Source: Suillus spraguei
Lineage: Eukaryota > Basidiomycota > Agaricomycetes > Boletales > Suillaceae
DNA length: 64,000 bases
Assembly (NCBI GenBank): GCA_016800925.1
Contig: JABCPU010000233.1
Span: 43,445-107,444 of the forward strand
Reading direction: 5' to 3'
Position numbers and translations under genes: made by a program. A model generated the notes under the pieces. That model did not search any database, was not told the origin of the DNA, and saw only the letters and a list, made by a program, of their open reading frames with translations. This document shows, piece after piece, positions 57,129 through 64,000 of the stretch (the stretch's first letter is position 1; each line of letters starts with the position of its first letter).

Positions 57129-57956
57129 ATGTCTGACGATGAGCAACACAACCAACAGTTCGAGCAGGTCTGCCTATTTTATCTACAACGCTTCGCGATC
57201 ATGCTAGACAACTGATCTTGCAATCATCATCATTTAGGCTAGCGCAGGTGCCTCGCTCACTTTCCCTATGCAATGTTCTGCGCTCCGCAAAAACGGTCAC
57301 GTTGTCATAAAAGGTGCGTTAGACTGTATCTTCCCTGCATTTCCGGCCCGAATACCTCATTGTAGGTCGTCCCTGCAAGATCGTTGAGATGTCCACCTCT
57401 AAGACTGGGAAACACGGTCACGCGAAAGTCCATCTCGTCGGTGTTGACGTGCGTCTATGTTCTATTAAATCTACGAATTGCTGCTTTAATTTCTGACCAT
57501 ACAGATATTCACTGACAAAAAGATGGTAAAGTATCAATAATCGACTCGGTCATAAGCGCTACTGCTCACGGCTCCCGTATTGTCCTTGTTATAGGAAGAT
57601 ATTTCCCCTTCCACCCACAACATGGATGTTCCTAAGTGAACCGTACTGAGTACCAGCTCGTGAGTGTACTATTTACCCTAGTCTCCTGTGTCACTCAAAC
57701 TCGTGGTAGCTTGGTGTTGATGACGGCTTCCTCAATCTCATGAACACCGACGGAGGTACTAAGGATGATGTCAAGCTTCCTGACAGCAAGCTCGGTGAAG
57801 AAATCTTAGCTGGCTTTGAAGTCGCAGACACTGTCATGGTTACGGTCACTGCTGCGATGGGCGAGGAGCAAGTACGTTCATCATGCAGCCTCCTTGCAAT
57901 TTTCCGATTCTTAACACATGTTCCAGGTCACATCTTTCAAGGTCTCCAATCAGTAA
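57129..57956 (+). CDS. Translation factor eIF5A
   Basis: This hypusine-containing factor helps ribosomes through difficult peptide bonds and in termination. Exon 1 begins [13 protein letters not shown]. It continues with [38 protein letters not shown] and the hypusination loop [18 protein letters not shown], in which the lysine of TGK is the modified residue. The second (OB) domain has [28 protein letters not shown] and [18 protein letters not shown]. The last exon reads VTSFKVSNQ and stops at 57954-57956. About seven introns break a roughly 160-aa protein, including a very small exon. All functional residues are present. Confidence 0.95.
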
Positions 57957-58707
57957 ACGTATGTCTTTGCCTCGATCATGTGCTCTGTCGGTAATTTTCA
58001 CACAGCTTGTTATCAGGGTCTTTCGCTTCTGATTGCCGTACACGTCCTGTCATTTTTCTGTCACGTCATATTCTTACTTTTAGTCAATATCTGCGCATGT
58101 ACTTTCATCAAGGCATTGTACTGAATGTACATCAGTATGACTAGGCTCCGGTGTTGGAATAAAGAATTATGTATTTCATGTTGTAGACAAAGAGGCATTT
58201 ATGGAGGAGATTGCAGTCTACCATTTGTTCTGAGTCATTTTTCAGTCGTCGCAGTAAATACCCGAGCCCTCCTGGCAGATACAGCCTTATGACATTAGCA
58301 TATTCAAGTTGGAAAGCGGCAGAGGCGGTCAACTAGCAGCATGAACGCCTCTGAGTCTTTCCCTTTGACATGGCAACAATATCTACTGTGCATGAGACGG
58401 GATGACCTCGCGTGGGGTAGAAGCGATCACCTTGCCACGAAATCCCCAGTCAGATTCTACATGGGCCAAAGTTTGTCTGCTCGTGGAAATGTAGCACAGC
58501 AAGCAAATATAGTATATCCACCAAACAGACTTTTCTGATTTGAAGTATTTTATTTTATTTATTTATAATAGGTTGTTTGGTCGAGCATCATCCTACATTT
58601 GAAAGTGCACAGGACTCGGTATTTTGATTCCTCACCTTGGACAGTGACCACGACAAGTACTATTATCTACACGGACAGGCTCTCGACTCATCAACGGATC
58701 CTTGAAC
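57957..58707. other. Intergenic spacer, nothing recognised
   Basis: No coding region is supported. A (TATTTTATTTTATTTATT)-like run lies at about 58548-58567. The two-RRM gene starts at 58708. Confidence 0.5.
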
Positions 58708-60861
58708 ATGGCCAGCTCTAAGGAAAATCCAGATTCTGACCTTTACGGAGGTGTGCATCATTTAATGTCGTCGGCTCTAGGGCAATAGCTTACATTACAC
58801 AGACCTGTACGATGACGAGTTCACTGTTCCACTGGATGATGAGGCCTCCCCAACCACTGAGGTTCCTCCGCAAGAAGATAAAAATCCTGAACCTGTGAAA
58901 GTGGAGACTTCAATGCCGACCACGTCGCCGTCCTCACTACCTGCTAAACCTCAGTCTTCAAAAAGCGACTATGCTTTGTCATATTCAGCCCAGGTTGCAA
59001 AGCAGTTTTCCGCGTATCAACAGACACCGAGCCAGGAGCGCATTCAGAAACCACCTTTGCCCCTCCCACCAAATCCGAGCCCACAAGGTGGGCCTTCGGC
59101 AATAGCGACACACGAAGGACCGACCGACAGCCATGCAGACAGGCCTATCCGACCTTCAGAAATGAAAGATGAAGGGTAAGTGCACGCTTACTACATGTAT
59201 GGTTATGTCGTCCCTGTATTGTCCTGGGGGCGAAGCACTTCTAGACTCAATTTTCGTTATGTCTTGCACGATAGTTTACCCTTGTCGTTCTTTCATGAAA
59301 CATGAACGAACGGGAGCCTGACAGTTACAGTACATGCCGCTGCACTGCTATTACTGCCTACAGTCGAGCTTACTATCTGCACCTACACTCTGCGCATCGC
59401 TTATGCTGCTTTCTTTCATACTCTCACGGCTACTTGATATAATTGGTTACTAATCACTTATATCTTTCTGGATACTTCCGTGGACCCATCGACACCCTCT
59501 ACTCTTACTACATGCCTTGCCTCACCTACGGATCCTTGCCTCACTTACGGTCGTCACCTCCGATAGCAAAATGTTTATTGGCGGCCTTAACTGGGACACT
59601 ACAGATGGTATACACCCGTGCAATGGCAATCAACTTCTATCTACTAACTATTATCCTATGTTGTTCTTCCTATGAGCAGAGGGTCTGAGGACGTATTTTT
59701 CGCAATTTGGCAAGGTAATTTATTTTTGAACTTAAGCTGTCGATGGATGTTGTACTCGAGTTATGATACTGACGAGCCCTTAAGGTGGATGCTTGTACAA
59801 TTATGCGCGATCCAGATGGGCGCTCAAGGGGCTTTGCTTTCTTGACTTTCGATGAACCGGAAAGCGTGAATGCCGTCACTGGAAGGGAGCATATTTTGGA
59901 CGGGAAAGCTGTCAGTGTGTTAGTCTTGCAAATTTTTCAATCCCGCTAACGTAGCCAATAGATCGACCCAAAACGCGCGATACCTCGAGAAGAACACCTG
60001 AGAAATACGCGGTATTTTGTTGGAGGTCTCGCTCCCACCACCAACGCGGATACAATGCGCGAGTTTTTCACGCGGTTTGGCAAGGTCGTTGATGCAACAG
60101 TCATGGTCGATCGTGAGTCGGGCCGTTCCAAAGGCTTTGGTTTCGTCACTTTCGAGGACTCGAATAACTCCGATGAATTCGTGGGGAAACTTGGGTTGAT
60201 GTTGGATGATAAGCAGGTATGTGTGGATGCACTTACCGAATACATTCTTTTCTTAACATGTCTACAGATCGAAGTGAAAGCAGCTCAACCCCGAAGCCAA
60301 CGTGATCAAGCGCGAAACATGCAACAAGGCAGCCGCGAGCCCTATTTCAACGACTCCGAATCACGCACGCCCAACACGTCCGCAATGGCTTTCCCGCAAC
60401 AGGCTAATTCCGCAGCCACTAACATGCTTTATCAACGTGTGATGAGTCACATGCCCATGATGGGAGCGGCGAACATGGGCATGATGAATCCCATGATGAT
60501 GGGCATGGGCATGGGCGGTATGGGTGGCATGAATGGTATGGGCGGCATGGGCGGCGTAGGTGGTATGGGCGGCATGGGTGGCATGGGTGGCATGGGGATG
60601 AATATGATGGGCGGTATAAGTCCAATGGGTGGTATGGGTATGAACGCCATGCGGATGGGAATGCCAGGGATGGGGATGATGAACGCTGCGGGCGCAGGTG
60701 CGGGAATGGGGATGAACAACATGGGCATGCGTATGCGGCAAGGCATGACTGGCACTGTTACCCCGAACGCAAATGCAGCGCGCATGACAATGAACCAGGG
60801 ACTGGGTCCATCGAGAATGTCAAGTCGCGGACAACATTCATTCCATCCATATGCACGATAG
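58708..60861 (+). CDS. Two-RRM RNA-binding protein, Hrp1/Musashi-like
   Basis: ATG 58708 gives MASSKENPDSDLYG. An acidic, Pro-rich N-terminal part (about 160 aa) follows. RRM1 has RNP2 MFIGGLNW and RNP1 RGFAFLTF. RRM2 has RNP2 YFVGGLAP and RNP1 KGFGFVTF. The spacing and the KRAIPREEH linker are those of Hrp1/Nab4 and DAZAP1/Musashi proteins, which bind mRNA in 3'-end formation and export. The C-terminal region (60450-60720) is made of Gly-Met repeats (GMGGMGG units), a low-complexity tail that favours assembly into RNP granules. Introns lie near 59177-59570, 59607-59678, 59718-59784, 59917-59960 and 60217-60267. The stop is at 60859-60861. Confidence 0.92.
60470..60720 (+). repeat. GGCATG minisatellite-like coding repeat
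   Basis: Units of GGCATGGGC or GGTATGGGC recur about twenty times and encode the Gly-Met tail of the two-RRM protein. Such runs change length easily between strains. Confidence 0.85.
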
Positions 60862-61684
60862 CTTTTATTTGCTTTGCACCTGCTGATCTGTACCATATAT
60901 CACCACTAGTTATTTAACCATGCATGATGAGTGCATGATGAACTTCTCAAAGTCTATTCACGCACAGATGATGTTGTGTCTACTTGGTGTCTACCACCAC
61001 AATTACAGCTATGGAAAATGACACGTCCGAGAACCAGTACTACAAACTCATAACTTACCAAGGCATCAGAATGTGCGATGATTCGTGATATCACGGAAAT
61101 GTTCACGAGTCGACATAGCTGATTTTGAAACTCACATTTCACCTCGTAATTTGAAAACTTCAAGTGAACCTAAATATAACATTTGGAGAGAATAGAATTT
61201 GCCGGCGGCTTCGATTATGTAAAGGAAGTTTGATTGGATATTATGTAAGAAACTCGCTTTCTATTATAATGGGTTTATCAATTAGCATGTCAGATAGTGA
61301 CTTGTATGGCGGTGGTGCCAGTTAAATAAATAAAAATGTATGGTAGAAGAATGGAAACAGATTATCTGTGACGAAAATAAATGTGGAATGCGAAGGAAGG
61401 GAGGGCTGAGAGTCAATTATGGCCGAAGACCCACGGAAAACCATACGCAACAAACTTAGATTGTGATGCGGGCTACTCAGGTGAAAAAATGCCTTGGACG
61501 ACCCCGAACTTCGTCACACTACAGTGCTCGATCTTGATGTGCTGACACGACCTGCCAATAAAAACGAGGGCCTGGCAGCTACTGAGAGGGCAGCAATACT
61601 CTCTCTCTCTCTCTTGATGGCGAGTATTAGGCTGTAACGGTTCAAGTTCGGTGTATTCTAGAGTTTAAATGCTAGTTGAATCAT
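60862..61684. other. Intergenic spacer with (CT)n run
   Basis: No gene is recognised. A CT dinucleotide run of eight to nine units lies at about 61598-61613. Confidence 0.6.
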
Positions 61685-62040
61685 CTAGGTCAGGTTCTTC
61701 TCAAATCCAAGACTGAAGTGAAGCTGACAGAGCGAAGGCCGCTTGGAGCCTGGAAAAGCTTTCTGCACGCAACACAGTAGTGACAGGTCAGCGTGCTCAG
61801 GCTTCTGCCGATTATGTTCATGCAGGCCAAAGTCGTTCTTGAAGACCTTGTTACGCGAGCTACAGTAAACATGATCTTCTTCGTAATGTTCCTGCAGCTC
61901 CAACGGAGAGTCAAAATGGATGTTGCAATGCTGGCAGTAGTCACGATGGCGGCGGCTCTGAACGCAATGTTCTTTGAGTGCCCGCCAAGAGTCAAAGTCG
62001 CAATGTTGACATTCCCAGTGATTGTTAGAGTCTCTTAGTA
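61685..62040 (-). pseudogene. C2H2 zinc-finger protein fragment
   Basis: On - the frame encodes CQHCDFDSWRALKEHCVQS, then YCQHCNIHFDSPLELQEHY and VYCSSRNKVFKNDFGLHEH, three consecutive C2H2-type fingers, then RQKPEHADL. The third finger has Arg where the second zinc Cys should be (CSSR for CSSC). After HADL the frame shifts. A neighbouring frame reads YCVACRKLFQAPSGLRS, the start of another finger. The N-terminus is missing. It is probably a decayed copy of an expanded mushroom zinc-finger family. Confidence 0.6.
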
Positions 62041-62258
62041 CATGCTGGTTGTAAGGAGACCAGGAACCGAAGGAGCGAAGGCCATAGTTACTTCACGGGG
62101 TCCCATACTTGTCAGACATATGTCAACTAGGCCAACTTGAAGGAGGCAGCGGTAGCGAAATTGCAGTGTTCCAGACCTGTTGATTGCAATATCGTAAGTT
62201 ATTCTTTACTCCGCTAATTTTTTAAGTCCTAACAAGGGTCAGCACATAACAAATCGAT
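62041..62258. other. Short spacer
   Basis: No feature is recognised between the zinc-finger fragment and the kinase-like relic. Confidence 0.4.
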
Positions 62259-62525
62259 TATTCATGGTAATCTGACAGGGTGTGTGTGGCGACATACAGA
62301 GCAGTCCTCCTCATTACTGACGTCTCGACTCTCTATTCAAATGTCTTGATTTATAACAATGGTGGGGCATGCGTCACTGATTTCGGTCTCTCGACTATGA
62401 TCGAGATACTTCCTATCTCAAAAGCTCCATCGGAGGAAATATCGGATAGGAAGAAAACTCAGGCTGCACAAAGTGCATGCACATGTGAAGGAGATTTGGT
62501 CAGTCCATCACAAAAAATTGCTTAA
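62259..62525 (+). pseudogene. Protein-kinase-like fragment
   Basis: The catalytic-loop word IIHGNLTG (62257-62278) is followed 60 nt later by SNVLIYNNGGACVTDFGLSTMIE, which holds the metal-binding DFG. The two are joined in intact members of a mushroom kinase-like family as HGxLTGSNVL. The gap begins with GTGTGT, a possible intron, but it lacks a clean AG at the right place. The frame then breaks. The N-lobe is absent, so this is a relic. Confidence 0.5.
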
Positions 62526-62781
62526 CCGAGACACAGGAATATTTGCTATTGGTTCTTAAGCACACCAAACCTCGATACAGGCACCTTTCCCCTACAATAT
62601 CATACCAGAAGTTTGATCGCCTTTTTCTGAATTACGCACGGTCGCCAGCGATGACATTGCTTCAGATAATCAGGACCGGGACAGACGATAGCCTAGACCG
62701 CCATCAGAGTATGCTCTGTCCCTCGACCAGCGGCCCATGTTTCTGGCCCCTGCGATATTCCGGCATCCATGATCGCATCCA
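62526..62781. other. Spacer, possible kinase-relic tail
   Basis: Between the kinase relic and the oxygenase stop, weak traces (APFPYNIIPEV) may be the decayed C-lobe of the kinase. Nothing else is visible. Confidence 0.3.
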
Positions 62782-64000
62782 CTACAACATGGAAGGAGTG
62801 CCTACCGTTCTGTTCCTAATTCTCCGATTCTTGACTCTTCTCGTGAACCATTCCACAGCAGTGGAACCGGTCTCAAAGTTCTTGTCGGGTCGTTTCTTCA
62901 CCGCTTCTGCAATAATATGACTGGATTCAACAAGAGCCCGGAAGACTTTTGAATTGCCCGGACGGGTAAAGAAAACCAAGGACCACCGCTCATATTCAGC
63001 CTGTACACCCGGAGGTGTACTGTCCACAGTCATTCGGCAAATTAGCAAGGTTGAAAATCCAGGTACTCATGTACGCACACAACACGATGTATGTTGGATT
63101 GCAGGATGCCACCGCTGAAAAGAGACAACGCATCTCCAATATTGCAAACTGCATGTCCAGGGATGGGCTATCAGTGGATAAATATCTGTTGCACGTGCAT
63201 GCAAGCACGAGACTCGTGCTCACTCGAATATAGGACCACTCGTCGTGACCCGGAGGGAGCACTTGGAGTCCACCGAGGCGATTGTGTAAGAAGCTCTGGT
63301 AATGTTTGATTAAACAAACACGGCCCACGTATCTAGTTACCCACCAGACTACCGAAATCAGTATGGGCGTCTAGTATTATAGGGTTTTTGGCCGCTTTCT
63401 TGTCCTGTATAGGAGGGCCACGAATGCATCTAGTCTCGCTACAACTGTGTTCCTCCATGTCATGCAGTCTCTCCAAGGTCCCTTTGGGCAGTCCAAGCTT
63501 GTCGTTGAATATATCTAGTACAACATATGTTACCTCGAGGCCTTTGCGGACAAATGGTGCAATCGTTTTTTCCATGCGAGCATTTACGGTCGATGGGTAG
63601 GTACGGTGGACGACTTGCGGATATGCCAGTGCATCATCTTTAGACACATTTATGAATTCGATAGAGTCCAAGGTGCCTGTGTTTATGTCAGTCTACTGCT
63701 TAGTGGCAGATCGGTTCGGAAATCCTGCCAGTTGCATCAATCGCATTAGCTCCTACTTTCTTGTATCTGACAAGGAACCCAGAAGATGAGACGCGCTCGT
63801 GCGTGAGGCTAAATCAAAACAGACCCGAAAGATTGACCGTCGTCTCCTTGCTCGAACTTCATAAGTTCTTCGAGGGGCAGCGCCGTTGTCTCAGCTCCCA
63901 TATCAAACATATTGCTGGCTTCCTGGTCTGCGCCGTGGTTCTTCAAACTGTTCGAATTAGGTTTGACATACATTTTGGACAAAACAATTGAATATGACGT
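62782..64000 (-). CDS. 2-oxoglutarate/Fe(II) oxygenase, isopenicillin-N-synthase-like (N-terminus outside window)
   Basis: On - the visible part begins near 63990 with NSLKNHGADQEASNMFDMG and PLEELMKFEQGDDGQSFG. After an intron comes YKKVGANAIDATG, then a long exon with LDSIEFINVSKDDALAYPQ and YPSTVNARM. Iron ligands are in the HTD of LDAHTDFGS, and in NIHRVV (third ligand), with the 2-oxoglutarate Arg in ERWSLVFF. Other exons give SFLHNRLGGLQVLPPG and PGHAVCNIGDALSLFSGG; the C-terminus runs through NFETGSTAVEWFTRRV to a stop at 62782. About five introns are implied. The start lies beyond 64000. The substrate is not predictable; this fungal family is large and often unassigned. Confidence 0.82.

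Noticed and set aside
60361..60896. Minus-strand frames rich in His or Pro opposite the Gly-Met tail.
   Set aside because: Antisense of the GGCATG repeat, with no independent support.

Overview
The window is nuclear DNA of a filamentous basidiomycete, most likely a wood-decay Agaricomycete. The evidence is short GT-AG introns of about 40-70 nt in nearly every gene, the gene types (TSC2, Yen1/GEN1-type nuclease, SF1, a fungal LIM protein, eIF5A, P450, NCS1 permease), and mobile families typical of that group (a Plavaka-type transposase, a DUF6532-like partner, a Harbinger with a Myb/SANT partner, a Copia element). Species cannot be named from the sequence alone.

Region 1 (1-23.8 kb) is a transposon graveyard. 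Its base is a PIF/Harbinger element with two convergent genes: a Myb/SANT-like protein on + (from 5.93 kb) and a DDE transposase on - (23.79 to 9.39 kb). The transposase gene is cut into four pieces by three insertions. One of these, 10878-22730, is an 11.85-kb element with 12-bp terminal inverted repeats, an AT target duplication and subterminal repeats at 10-bp spacing. It carries a Plavaka-type transposase, a divergent DUF6532-like gene and one or two unrecognised genes. Removing it rejoins the Harbinger reading frame. Solo LTRs of at least three families sit in and around these elements. A broken LINE lies at about 4.6-5.5 kb.

Region 2 (24.2-41 kb) is mostly host genes: an NCS1 permease (-), a fragment of a DDE-nuclease-like gene (-), a protein kinase with a C-terminal C1-like zinc finger (+), a cytochrome P450 (+), a TSC2/tuberin RapGAP protein (+) and the branchpoint-binding splicing factor SF1/BBP (-).

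Region 3 (42.6-48.6 kb) is one nearly intact 6.0-kb Ty1/Copia element (-) with near-identical LTRs, an ATAGT target duplication and a primer site matching the anticodon arm of initiator tRNA-Met. It has a single in-frame stop and a younger solo LTR in its reverse transcriptase, flanked by an exact TCGAG duplication.

Region 4 (50.2-64 kb) holds a Yen1/GEN1-type Holliday-junction resolvase (+), a membrane protein of unknown function (+), a decayed SET-domain gene (-), a two-LIM protein (-), eIF5A (+), an Hrp1/Musashi-like two-RRM protein (+), a C2H2 zinc-finger remnant (-), a kinase-like remnant (+) and a 2-oxoglutarate/Fe(II) oxygenase cut by the right edge of the window (-). The host genes look like unrelated housekeeping and accessory genes, not a cluster for one pathway. 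The clearest story in the window is the order of transposon insertions.
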